From the IMG/VR virus record IMGVR_UViG_3300020020_000012, positions 1-41,315 of that record: a stretch of DNA of 41,315 bases; one strand, written 5' to 3'. Below are positions 1-6,692 of the stretch, piece after piece. Position numbers and translations under genes: made by a program. Within the stretch, counting starts at the first letter, position 1, and each line of letters starts with the position of its first letter. A model generated the notes under the pieces. The model was not told the origin of the DNA. It worked only from the letters and a program-made list of their open reading frames with translations, and did not search any database. The stretch is from a virus.

Positions 1-127
1 CCGGCATTCCGTCGATAGGGGTAGGACCGGCGGGCGCGAGCGGGACTTCTGGTGCCGGCGGCGGAGCCATCGCGGCGACGAGCTCGTCGATGTAGCGACG
101 GAGCAGCATCAGCGGGAACTCCGGCGC
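1..127. repeat. Terminal direct repeat, left copy (circular overlap)
   Basis: Bases 1-127 are identical to bases 41189-41315. The repeat lies inside the portal reading frame and keeps that frame when the ends are joined. An exact overlap of 127 bases is a length typical of an assembler k-mer on a circular contig, so I read it as an assembly closure and not a biological terminal repeat. The unique genome is then 41,188 bp. Confidence 0.95.
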
Positions 128-1873
128 GCCCTGGTTGAGGGCCTCGAAGTAGACCTGACGCGCCGCGTTCAGCGCGGCCGCCTTGTCGCCGAGGTTCGGA
201 TCGGGCGACTCGTAGCCGCCGAGCTCTTCGAGCTCCGAGACGGTCTCCGAGTCGAGGTAGCGGTCGCAGATGTTCTCGACGTAGTCCGTCTCCGCGGTCT
301 CGCTTTCGAGGACGGCGTCCAGGTCAGGCATGCCGAGGAGCTGCTTGAACTTCTCAGCGCTGATCAGGCCGGAGTCGAACATCTCTTGCGCCAGCTGGTA
401 GCGCGTGCCGATGTCCCGCGAGAGCTGCGAAGCGGGGACGACGTGCACGGTGTACATGTCCTCCTCCATCTTCACGTCGGACCACTTGATGGTCTTCAGG
501 AACTTCTTGCCAGGCCACTTCGCGCTGATGTCCCCGAGCTCTTTGACCGCATCGATGATGAGCTCACCGAGTGCCGCGAAAGCCTGCTCGTAGACGCGCG
601 CTTTCGGCAGGAAGCGTACTGTCTGAATGTCGTTCATCGTGCGCATGGCCACCGCGGCCGTGACGCCCGAATCCTTGCGCGACGAGGCGTTCATCTGCGA
701 AACGCCGGTCATGTCGTAGCCGCGCTGGATGTTCTCGGTGACGTTGTTGAACTCGGCCGAGGTGGGCGGCGGGCACTGGGCGAAGTTCGGGGGCTGGCCG
801 CCCGTGTACTCGATGAGCGCCAGGTTCTCGTTGCCGGCGAACTTGGGCTTGTCGATCTTCGAGCCGACCGGAACGAAGGCGTACGAGTGCGTCACCTCGC
901 GCAGCCGCTCCTGGAGGCGGAGCGCCGCGTCGTTCACGAGGATGTGCGAGGACCGAATCTCGTCGCCGAGACCGCGGCCCCACGGGCCCGTCCGCTCGCG
1001 CGCCCACTGCATGAACAGGAACGGGAAGCGCTTCCGCTCCCACGGCTCGTGGAACAGCACCTTGCCGGCGATGGCGATGACGTGCGCCCCGACGCGCTCG
1101 CCGTACGGCAGGCGCCAGGCCTCGTAGACGCGCACCATGTCCGTGACTCGGGACTTCGTGCGCACCGTCGAGCGGTCGTCGCGAGTCGCCGAGTCGATGG
1201 CGAGGAGGATGTCCCGCTCGTCGTCGTCGAGCTCCTCGCGGCTCTTCGCGGCGTCGCAGTACATGTCCCGGAGGAGGTCCCGCGAGACGGTGTAGCTGTG
1301 GAACAGGTTCTGCCCGTTCCGGTACTTCCACTCCTCTGGGTCGAGCAGAATCTCGAAGGGCAGGACGCGCTCGAGCACGACGCGCTCAAGCACCGAGTCC
1401 GCGGTGACCTTGACGCATCCGGTCCCGTACCCGCCCTGCGCGCAGTCGATGAAGACGTCCTGCATCAGCTGCCAGGCGTCCTCGTACGTGCCCTGATTCT
1501 CGTGGAGCTGGGCCTCGACGAACTTGTCGAGCTGCTGCGCGCGGCGGCGCTCCTTCCACTCGGCGGAGCTCGTGAGGAACGATGGCTTCGGGCGCTGCCT
1601 GGCCGCGATGTCCGCCTGAACCGTGTCGATGACGGACCGGGTCAGGTTGTACGTGTCGTTCGACCACGCCGCCGAGTTCAGGGCGCTCGGGTCGGTGTCG
1701 CCGAGGTTGAAGCCCTCGTACCGGCAGACGCTGTCCTTGTACCGAGCGCGGCGCTCTTCCTGCTCTTCGATGAGCGCGTCGCAGAGGCCCTTGACGGAGG
1801 CGGCCATGGCCTGAGTCGGCTCACCGTCTTCGGTGACCTGGTCATACCAGCGCTGCTCCTGGCCGTGGCCCAT
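1..1873 (-). CDS. Portal protein (N-terminal 624 residues; continues across the circular junction)
   Basis: This gene forms the head-tail connector ring through which DNA is packaged and ejected. Translating the minus strand from ATG at 1873 gives an open frame to base 1. It continues in frame from the other end of the window to a stop at 41100, for a full length of 653 aa. The N-terminal half is rich in Trp, Arg and Glu (NLTRSVIDTVQADIAAR near residue 75, then a long basic helix). The C-terminal tail is rich in Pro, Gly and Met, as in podovirus portals. The scaffold and major capsid genes follow directly, which is the classical order. No Shine-Dalgarno sequence precedes the ATG, but a promoter-like pair lies just upstream (see 1874-1910). 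The assignment rests on size, composition and position, not on a catalytic motif. Confidence 0.85.
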   Translation of the reverse strand, partial: MGHGQEQRWYDQVTEDGEPTQAMAASVKGLCDALIEEQEERRARYKDSVCRYEGFNLGDTDPSALNSAAWSNDTYNLTRSVIDTVQADIAARQRPKPSFLTSSAEWKERRRAQQLDKFVEAQLHENQGTYEDAWQLMQDVFIDCAQGGYGTGCVKVTADSVLERVVLERVLPFEILLDPEEWKYRNGQNLFHSYTVSRDLLRDMYCDAAKSREELDDDERDILLAIDSATRDDRSTVRTKSRVTDMVRVYEAWRLPYGERVGAHVIAIAGKVLFHEPWERKRFPFLFMQWARERTGPWGRGLGDEIRSSHILVNDAALRLQERLREVTHSYAFVPVGSKIDKPKFAGNENLALIEYTGGQPPNFAQCPPPTSAEFNNVTENIQRGYDMTGVSQMNASSRKDSGVTAAVAMRTMNDIQTVRFLPKARVYEQAFAALGELIIDAVKELGDISAKWPGKKFLKTIKWSDVKMEEDMYTVHVVPASQLSRDIGTRYQLAQEMFDSGLISAEKFKQLLGMPDLDAVLESETAETDYVENICDRYLDSETVSELEELGGYESPDPNLGDKAAALNAARQVYFEALNQGAPEFPLMLLRRYIDELVAAMAPPPAPEVPLAPAGPTPIDGMP

Positions 1874-1910
1874 GTTGTGCCATCGTAGCGGCACAGCGTG
1901 GCACAGGCAA
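1874..1910 (-). promoter_or_regulatory. Candidate late promoter, leaderless, for the portal operon
   Basis: On the minus strand TTGCCT (1910-1905) and TACGAT (1887-1882) are separated by 17 bases, a reasonable sigma-70 pair. The portal ATG begins 8 bases after the -10 box, so transcription would start at or next to the start codon. TGTGCCA or its complement TGGCACA occurs three times in 1876-1937 and may be an operator. Confidence 0.5.
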
Positions 1911-1921
1911 GCCCCTACCAC

Positions 1922-1956
1922 TAGCCACGGTGGCACACATCTGCTAGCGGATTGGG
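1922..1956 (+). promoter_or_regulatory. Candidate leaderless promoter for the chaperonin/terminase operon
   Basis: TAGCCA (1922-1927) and TAGCGG (1945-1950) are 17 bases apart, and ATG follows 6 bases later at 1957. The start of this element (CACTAGCCACGGTG) closely resembles the immunity-region promoters at 14536-14494 and 15210-15252, which read CACTAGACACCGGTG. It may belong to the same promoter class with a diverged operator. Confidence 0.4.
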
Positions 1957-2232
1957 ATGGGCGAAAGAGCAGTCGCCTTCCGCGCGGCGTGGACCGTTCG
2001 CGACGGAGGGAAAGATCCGAATGGTTTCGAGCGTGAGACTCGAGACTTTGCCGTCGGGCTCCACGGGGTCGAGAGCATCGACGTGGCGCCTGGGCTCGTG
2101 ACCATCATCCGAGCGGACGGCGCAACGCGGCACACAATCTACGTCACGCCGATGGGCGCGGCACACATGGTCAGCAAGGGGCCGGCGGCACTGCCGGCGA
2201 AGGAGCAGCAGAGTGGAAAACGCAGTCGCTGA
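1957..2232 (+). CDS. Hypothetical protein, 91 aa
   Basis: This is the first gene of the plus-strand operon. It is a small, soluble-looking protein with alternating hydrophobic and polar residues in the middle (GVESIDVAPGLVTIIRADG), suggesting a compact beta fold, and a basic C-terminal tail. It has no recognisable family motif. ATG 1957 has no good Shine-Dalgarno sequence but sits 6 bases after a -10-like box. Its end overlaps the GroES-like gene by 20 bases. The function is unknown; its place at the head of the operon would suit a regulator. Confidence 0.6.
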   Translation: MGERAVAFRAAWTVRDGGKDPNGFERETRDFAVGLHGVESIDVAPGLVTIIRADGATRHTIYVTPMGAAHMVSKGPAALPAKEQQSGKRSR

Positions 2233-2560
2233 GAGCATCCGGCCGCACGCGGAAAACGTCCTCGTGCTTTTTGACCATCACGACCCGAAGCTCCGCAAAG
2301 AGCGCCGCACGCCGGGCGGCATCCTGCTTCCAGACGACGTCGAGCCGACGCCCGTGGACGCAATCCCGGCCGTCATCGTCGCCGCGGGGCCGGGGAGGTA
2401 CGCGCCGTGGAATCCGAGCGTGTTCCTGCCGAGCGAGTGCGCCGGCAAGGAAGGGAAACGCTGCTGGGTCGACAACAAGCACTCGGGGCAGCCGGTGCCC
2501 ATCAACGGCGTCGAGCACCGCATGGTCCGCGAGCAGGACGTGCTCATGGTGGACGAGTGA
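2213..2560 (+). CDS. Phage GroES-like co-chaperonin, 115 aa
   Basis: This is a likely partner lid for the host GroEL chaperonin. GroES features appear in order: an opening strand (ENVLVLFD, residues 14-21), the mobile-loop signature GGILLPDD (about 35-42), the VIVAAGPGRY turn (about 54-63) and the C-terminal strand ending in REQDVLMVDE, which parallels the GroES ending RESDILAIVE. The length is slightly above bacterial GroES (about 97 aa) because of an insertion around residues 64-95. The start is GTG 2213, preceded by AAGGAG 7 bases upstream. I see no GroEL gene in the genome, so it would act with host GroEL, as T4 gp31 does for capsid folding. Family assignment is by motif recognition. Confidence 0.8.
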   Translation: MENAVAESIRPHAENVLVLFDHHDPKLRKERRTPGGILLPDDVEPTPVDAIPAVIVAAGPGRYAPWNPSVFLPSECAGKEGKRCWVDNKHSGQPVPINGVEHRMVREQDVLMVDE

Positions 2561-3030
2561 GCGCCGCGGACTTCTTCCAGATAAACGACGTCCCGCCTGG
2601 GGGATGGCCGAAGGCCGAGCTCCAGGCGCAAGTCCGCGAGTTCCACGAGGCCTTCGGTCAGCCCGTGCTCGACAAGCCACAGAGCCCTGGCGTGCGGCGC
2701 GCGGAACTCCGGATGCGACTCATCGACGAAGAGGCTCAGGAGCTACACGCTGCGCTGTTCGGCAACGGCGGGCTCCCGTCATCTTTCGAGCCCAACATCC
2801 CCGAGGTCGCTGACGCGCTCGGAGACCTGCTCTACGTCGTCATGGGCACGGCGCTGGAGTTCGGGATCGACATGGGCCCCGTGCTCGCGGAGATACACCG
2901 CAGCAACATGGCCAAGCTCGGCCCCGACGGGAAGCCCATCCTCGATGCGAACGGCAAGGTCGCGAAGCCCCAGGGCTGGACGCCTCCGGACATCGCGGGC
3001 GTGCTGCGAAGGCAAGGGTGGGAGCCGTGA
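2557..3030 (+). CDS. MazG/HisE-like nucleotide pyrophosphohydrolase, 157 aa
   Basis: This is an all-alpha NTP pyrophosphohydrolase that probably cleaves nucleoside triphosphates to monophosphates, as proposed for phage nucleotide housekeeping or ppGpp control. Metal-binding carboxylates are visible: EEAQE (E58, E59, E62), then E83, D86 and D90 in EVADALGD. The tail DGKPI-DANGKV-KPQGWTPPDI is the typical C-terminal arm of this phage family. I chose GTG 2557 because it overlaps the preceding TGA by GTGA; an upstream in-frame start would lie deep in the GroES gene. The first 18 bases of this gene recur at the start of the gene at 16906. Confidence 0.85.
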   Translation: MSAADFFQINDVPPGGWPKAELQAQVREFHEAFGQPVLDKPQSPGVRRAELRMRLIDEEAQELHAALFGNGGLPSSFEPNIPEVADALGDLLYVVMGTALEFGIDMGPVLAEIHRSNMAKLGPDGKPILDANGKVAKPQGWTPPDIAGVLRRQGWEP

Positions 3031-3344
3031 CCTTCGACGAGCTCGTCGGGATGATTCGAGAGGCTGCCTACGCCGACGACCAGACGTGTCGGTTCTTCGC
3101 GGATGAGCTCCAGAAGCTGGAGAACGACCGCCGAGAAGAGGCGAGCCGCCAGGAATATCTGGCCGACAAGTGCGCCGCCGGTCCTTGGATTCCGGTCGGG
3201 GAAAGGCCAACGCCACCGGAGCTCTACATTCTCATTCGCCATGAGCTCGACGGAGACGAGTGGGTCGATGTCATCTGGTTCACCAACTGCACGGCATTTC
3301 CGGAGCACGCGACCCACTGGGCCGAGATACGGGGGCCGAAGTGA
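3027..3344 (+). CDS. Small conserved phage protein, DUF551-like, 105 aa
   Basis: The C-terminal half contains the pattern GPWIPVGERPTPPELYILI followed by a WVDVIWF strand and an HATHWAEIRGP ending. This resembles the DUF551-type phage proteins that carry W-P-E-P residues and end in THW. The N-terminal half is a charged helix (about residues 1-45). The start is GTG 3027, overlapping the upstream TGA; GTG 3018 in the same frame is an alternative. The function of this family is not known. Confidence 0.65.
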   Translation: MTFDELVGMIREAAYADDQTCRFFADELQKLENDRREEASRQEYLADKCAAGPWIPVGERPTPPELYILIRHELDGDEWVDVIWFTNCTAFPEHATHWAEIRGPK

Positions 3345-3658
3345 AAGAGTGGAGCTTTACCAAGAACCTTGCTGTCCTCGTGTTCTCGCTCGCGAGTATT
3401 CCCGGACTCATCGCCGCGAATACCTTCGCGCTGCAAGCCATCTGGGGCTGGCACGTGACGCCGCACTTCGGCATCGACGCGCCTTCCGTGGGCCGCATGT
3501 TCGGCCTGCTTGGCTTCGTGCAACTCCTGGTGGTCCGAGAGGACGCCAAGGAAAAGAAGGAGGGCGAGAAGCCGGACGTCCCGAAGCTGCTGGGTGTCAT
3601 CGCTGGTCGGTTCATCACCATCGGCCTCGTCACGCTGGTCTCATGGTGGCTCCGATGA
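3341..3658 (+). CDS. Hypothetical membrane protein, 105 aa, about three transmembrane segments
   Basis: Hydrophobic stretches lie at about residues 9-30, 52-64 and 86-105. They are separated by a highly charged cytoplasmic loop rich in Lys and Glu (REDAKEKKEGEKPD, about 66-79). The start is GTG 3341 in a GTGA overlap with the gene before. It is similar in size and plan to phage holins and other small inner-membrane proteins, but it lies far from the endolysin at 22894, so a lysis role is only a guess. Confidence 0.65.
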   Translation: MKEWSFTKNLAVLVFSLASIPGLIAANTFALQAIWGWHVTPHFGIDAPSVGRMFGLLGFVQLLVVREDAKEKKEGEKPDVPKLLGVIAGRFITIGLVTLVSWWLR

Positions 3659-3867
3659 CCGACGCCATCTCCGCCGACCTGAAACACATCGCCGACCAGT
3701 GCGCGAAGAGCGCCGACTTCCACAAGGGGCAGTTCCTCGTCGTGCTCGTCAGCGAGACGGGCCACGCCTACACCGCGACGAACATGGGCGCCGAACAGAT
3801 CCGCGACGTGCTCGGCGGATGGGTCAGGACGGACGAGAACATGTGCCCGACGGAGGAAACGCAGTGA
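3655..3867 (+). CDS. Hypothetical protein, 70 aa
   Basis: This small soluble protein has an N-terminal helix (ADLKHIADQCAKSADF) followed by a strand (FLVVLVSETGHAYTA) and a final helix (AEQIRDVLGGWV). ATG 3655 overlaps the stop of the membrane protein by ATGA. It ends TEETQ, and the next gene also ends EETQ after an acidic stretch. No family is recognised. Confidence 0.6.
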   Translation: MTDAISADLKHIADQCAKSADFHKGQFLVVLVSETGHAYTATNMGAEQIRDVLGGWVRTDENMCPTEETQ

Positions 3868-4166
3868 TTGCCGGCGCCCTCATGATTGCCGGCGCCCTCA
3901 TGGGATGGTTCATCGGACTACTGATGGGCATGTACCTGGAAACGGTGCGCGATGGCATCCTCGCGAAAGAGGTGGCGCTACCCATCGTCTTCGAGCGCGA
4001 GGCGCCCGGAGGCGATGTCATCCTGAGGCGCGGGTCTCAGCACTTCCGCGGCAGCGGCACGGTGTGGCGCTACTACCCGAGCGGCGTCCGGTGCGATACC
4101 ACCACCGAGATGCTGCTGTCGGCGGCGGAGAATCGCATCGAGTGGGAGAAGGAGGAAACGCAGTGA
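3864..4166 (+). CDS. Membrane-anchored hypothetical protein, 100 aa
   Basis: The protein begins with a Gly/Ala/Met-rich transmembrane helix of about 25 residues and continues as a soluble domain containing GTVWRYYPSGVRCDTTTE. The start of the helix is encoded by a perfect 18-base tandem duplication at 3865-3900, so IAGALM appears twice. The start is GTG 3864, overlapping the upstream stop by GTGA. The function is unknown. Confidence 0.6.
   Translation: MIAGALMIAGALMGWFIGLLMGMYLETVRDGILAKEVALPIVFEREAPGGDVILRRGSQHFRGSGTVWRYYPSGVRCDTTTEMLLSAAENRIEWEKEETQ
3865..3900 (+). repeat. Perfect tandem duplication, 2 x 18 bases
   Basis: The unit tgattgccggcgccctca occurs twice back to back (3865-3882 and 3883-3900). 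It keeps the reading frame and doubles the IAGALM segment of the membrane helix. The first copy also contains the TGA stop of the upstream gene in another frame. This looks like a recent slippage event. Confidence 0.95.
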
Positions 4167-4381
4167 CGTCCCGTCTTCCGTCTCCAGCCATCATCGCCGA
4201 GTACGCGCAGAAGTGCGTCGAGTTCGGTGTGTGCGCGCCGGAGCAGAGCGAAGAGATGACGCGCATGCTCACCGGCATGTTCCGCGAGGGGTACGTCTAC
4301 TGCTTGGAGGTGGAGGCCATCCGTGGCCACGGGTTCGCCATCCTCGAGGGCCAGCGATTGCTGGGGAAGCTGAAGCCATGA
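4163..4381 (+). CDS. Hypothetical protein, 72 aa
   Basis: This small helical protein starts with GTG 4163 in a GTGA overlap and ends in the ATGA overlap of the next gene. The sequence includes IIAEYAQKCVEFGVC and a C-terminal EAIRGHGFAILEGQRLLGKL. I recognise no motif. Its position within a tightly packed run of small genes and normal codon usage support it being real. Confidence 0.55.
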   Translation: MTSRLPSPAIIAEYAQKCVEFGVCAPEQSEEMTRMLTGMFREGYVYCLEVEAIRGHGFAILEGQRLLGKLKP

Positions 4382-4569
4382 GATCCATCTCCCTCCACCA
4401 GCAGCGGCACACGAGCCACTTCGCGCTCATCCTGGCGTGGGTGCACGGCGGGGGACGGGTTGTCGGTTGGTCTACCATCCACGAGGAGACCTGGGAGCCG
4501 ACGCATCACACCATAAACGGCGAGTGCCACACCGTAGACGAGTGCGACGAGCGCGGCTGCCCAAGGTAA
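4378..4569 (+). CDS. Hypothetical protein, 63 aa, His/Cys-rich
   Basis: The protein has many histidines (HQQRHTSHF, HGGGR, THHTINGECH) and three cysteines near the C-terminus (ECHTVDECDERGCPR), so metal binding is possible. ATG 4378 overlaps the previous stop by ATGA. No known family is recognised. Confidence 0.55.
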   Translation: MRSISLHQQRHTSHFALILAWVHGGGRVVGWSTIHEETWEPTHHTINGECHTVDECDERGCPR

Positions 4570-4574
4570 CCACC

Positions 4575-4757
4575 ATGCCAATCATCCAAATCATTGCCAT
4601 CCTCGCGGTCCTCGGCGTCGTCATCTGGGGCGTCACGCAGCTACCGATTGACCCGACCATCCAGCGGCTGATCCGCGTCGTGGCCATCGTCGCGGTGTGC
4701 CTCTGGCTGCTGACGCTGTTCTTCGGGGTCAACCTGGCGGGCGTTCGCTGGCGGTGA
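4575..4757 (+). CDS. Small two-helix membrane protein, Thivi_2564-like, 60 aa
   Basis: Two hydrophobic helices (about residues 3-20 and 32-55) flank a short loop, LPIDPTIQRLIRVV. This arrangement, with a PxDPxxxR loop and a C-terminal WLL-LF, matches a widespread family of tiny bacterial and phage membrane proteins (Thivi_2564-type) of unknown function. It could act as a holin but lies away from the lysis genes. The start ATG is 5 bases after the preceding stop. Confidence 0.65.
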   Translation: MPIIQIIAILAVLGVVIWGVTQLPIDPTIQRLIRVVAIVAVCLWLLTLFFGVNLAGVRWR

Positions 4758-6364
4758 CTTCGGTCCTCGCTTACGCCGCCTCCCGCGCAGTCTGCTCGCT
4801 CGAGCGGCTGCTGACCCTCGTGCTCGCGCAGTCCGGCGCGGTCCCGTCGCCGGTGCAGCTCGCCATATGCCGCCTCGTGGACGGCACGCCGCTCGGCGGC
4901 CTCGCGAAGTGCCCCGAGGTCGTCCTTGCTCTCGGCGGCCCGGAGCGGATGGCCATCATGCCGCGGTGGATCGCGGTCCTCTACCTGCTGTCCGGCGTGC
5001 GCTGCGGGAAGAGCCTCATCGTGGCCCTGGCCGGCATTCGCGCGAGCCAAGTCGTGGACGTCCGCAAGCTGTCCCCGGGCGAGGTGCCGCGCGTCAGCAT
5101 CATCTCCCTGTCCCTGGACAACGCGAACGCGACGTTCAACCAGCACGTCCTCGGCGCGGCGAACAGCCTGCCCATCGTCGGCAACCTCGTCGTCGGCGAG
5201 CCCAACGCGAACACCATCACCCTGCGTCATCCGCTCGGCAGGAAGGTGGAAATCATGTGCGTGGCCGGAGCGCGGGCCGGGAACACGCTGGTCTCCCGCT
5301 GGTGCGCTGGCGCCATCTTCGACGAAGCGCCACGTATGCAGGGCGCTGAAGCCGTGGTGAACCTCGAGGACCAGCTGACGCAGCTCCACGGCCGCATGCT
5401 GCCCCGCGCCCAAATCTTCTGCATCGGCTCGCCGTGGGCTCCGGAAGGGCCGGTCTATGACGCGGTGGAGGCCGACAAGACGACGGGGCCAAGCGAGCGC
5501 CGCGTGGTCATCAAGGTCCGCGCCTCGTGGATGAATCCGTCCTACTGGACCCCCGAGCGCGTCGAGGACCTGCGCATCCACCACCCGGACACGTGGACGA
5601 CCGACGAGCTGGGCGAGTTCATGGCGCCGGACGTCGGCCTGTTCGCGCCGGCAGACCTCGCGGCGTGCACCCGAGCGGACGACGAGTGGGAGCCCCCGAA
5701 GCCTCGCCACCAGTACGCGGCGGCCATGGACCCGGGCACGCGGCGGAACTCGTGGACGCTCGTGGTCGGCACGTTCGACGGCACGCAGTGGCGCGTCATC
5801 GGGTGCAAGGAATGGATCGGCTCGACGGCCGCGCCGCTCTCCCCTCTCGACACGATGAGCGACGTGGCCAACCTGCTGCGCCCCTACTGCGTGGACGTCG
5901 TGATGACGGACCAGTGGGGCTTCGACGCCATCCGGGACATCGCCTCACTCGTCAAGCTGACCCTCGTGGAGGAGCAGTTCACGGCCGCGTCGAAGGTCAA
6001 GCTGTTCCTGAACCTGAAGACTCACATCCTCGATCAGTGCCTCGAGGCCAACGAGCGCGGGGTTCTGGTGCCGAACGGGAACCGCAAGCTGTCCCTGCCG
6101 CGTGACCCGCTGCTCCTGAAGGACCTGCGCAACGTTCGACGCATCGTCCGTAACGGGGCGACCGGCATCGTCATCGACCTGCCGCAGACATCGGACGGCC
6201 GGCACTGCGACTTCGCGGCCTGCCTGGCCCTCCTGCTCATCCACCCGCTGAGCCCGCCCATCCCGGAGCCGGAGCGCCTCAGCGACGACGACGCCCACTT
6301 CCGCGAGCTACAGGCGGAGATTGCGGCGCGCGCGAAGGCTAGGGCTAGGTCGCTGGGGTACTAG
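4754..6364 (+). CDS. terL: Terminase large subunit, 536 aa
   Basis: This is the ATP-driven DNA packaging motor and headful nuclease. The ATPase domain shows a Walker A-type loop GVRCGKS (residues 81-87), Walker B AIFDEA (D190, E191) and a coupling motif FCIGSPW (about 222-228). The RNase H-like nuclease domain follows with D326 in AMDPG, D386 in VVMTDQWGFD and D487 in HCDFAAC. The length is in the usual 450-600 aa range. The start is GTG 4754 in a GTGA overlap; a frame extension further upstream overlaps the membrane protein gene and has no motif. The stop TAG overlaps, in the palindrome CTAG, the stop of a gene on the other strand. Confidence 0.93.
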   Translation: MTSVLAYAASRAVCSLERLLTLVLAQSGAVPSPVQLAICRLVDGTPLGGLAKCPEVVLALGGPERMAIMPRWIAVLYLLSGVRCGKSLIVALAGIRASQVVDVRKLSPGEVPRVSIISLSLDNANATFNQHVLGAANSLPIVGNLVVGEPNANTITLRHPLGRKVEIMCVAGARAGNTLVSRWCAGAIFDEAPRMQGAEAVVNLEDQLTQLHGRMLPRAQIFCIGSPWAPEGPVYDAVEADKTTGPSERRVVIKVRASWMNPSYWTPERVEDLRIHHPDTWTTDELGEFMAPDVGLFAPADLAACTRADDEWEPPKPRHQYAAAMDPGTRRNSWTLVVGTFDGTQWRVIGCKEWIGSTAAPLSPLDTMSDVANLLRPYCVDVVMTDQWGFDAIRDIASLVKLTLVEEQFTAASKVKLFLNLKTHILDQCLEANERGVLVPNGNRKLSLPRDPLLLKDLRNVRRIVRNGATGIVIDLPQTSDGRHCDFAACLALLLIHPLSPPIPEPERLSDDDAHFRELQAEIAARAKARARSLGY

Positions 6365-6573
6365 GGAATCTCGAGGTCCGCCCAGTACGTCACGCCTTCG
6401 AACTCGACGCCGGTGTCGGGGTCGAGGAAGTGATACGTGCTCCCGCTTTCCGGCCAGGTCAGATGCACAAGGCACACCTTGCACGTCTCTCCGTCGGTCA
6501 CCAGCACGACGCTCTTGTCGTCCGGCTGTTCGCTGCCGATGGTTCGCCATCGCCCCACGTCTCTTCCGCTCAC
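6361..6573 (-). CDS. Hypothetical protein, 70 aa, phage-type beta domain
   Basis: The sequence contains WRTIGSEQPDDKSVVLVTDG, a C-x-x-C pair (CKVC) and FLDPDTGVEFEGVTYWADLEIP. It looks like a small beta-rich domain related to the W-x-x-I-G... E-P-P-D type found in phage and host DUF proteins. The start is GTG 6573 with GGAG about 10 bases upstream. The tRNA 3' end lies 12 bases upstream, so it may be co-transcribed with the tRNA. The TAG stop (6363-6361) lies within the same CTAG as the terminase stop. Confidence 0.6.
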   Translation of the reverse strand: MSGRDVGRWRTIGSEQPDDKSVVLVTDGETCKVCLVHLTWPESGSTYHFLDPDTGVEFEGVTYWADLEIP

Positions 6574-6585
6574 TGCTCTTCTCCC

Positions 6586-6672
6586 TGGTGGACGCCCGCA
6601 GAATCGAACTGCATAGCCTATCGGAAACTGGTTTACAGCCAGCCGCTGGTCCCAGCCAGTCTTTCGGCGTCC
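6586..6672 (-). tRNA. tRNA-Tyr (anticodon GUA), 87 nt with encoded CCA
   Basis: The acceptor stem is GGACGCC/GGCGTCC, followed by discriminator A and encoded CCA (6588-6586). The anticodon stem is GCTGG/CCAGT with loop CTGTAAA, so the anticodon is GTA (6636-6634 on the minus strand). The variable region is 13 nt, as in bacterial class II tRNA-Tyr, and the T arm is TGCAG-TTCGATT-CTGCG. The D arm is the weak part: a CTGG/CCAG stem is possible but is displaced, and the acceptor-to-anticodon region is 22 nt against 20 in E. coli tRNA-Tyr. It could be functional or slightly degenerate. Confidence 0.85.
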
Positions 6673-6692
6673 ACCGCCACGATAGCACGACC

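Noticed and set aside
1-127. Biological terminal redundancy (direct terminal repeats as in T7)
   Set aside because: The repeat is exactly 127 bases and lies inside the portal gene; this is better explained by assembler overlap on a circular or circularly permuted genome. Read-end mapping would decide.
386-1888. Long plus-strand open frame of about 500 codons opposite the portal gene
   Set aside because: It is the complement of the portal gene with Arg/Leu/Val-rich composition typical of high-GC antisense frames; the minus strand encodes a sensible portal that runs across the closure.
1931-1945. Sigma-54-like TGGCAC element (TGGCACACATCTGCT)
   Set aside because: The spacing between the GG and GC dinucleotides is 9 bases instead of the invariant 10, and the second TGGCAC copy at 1900 has the same fault.
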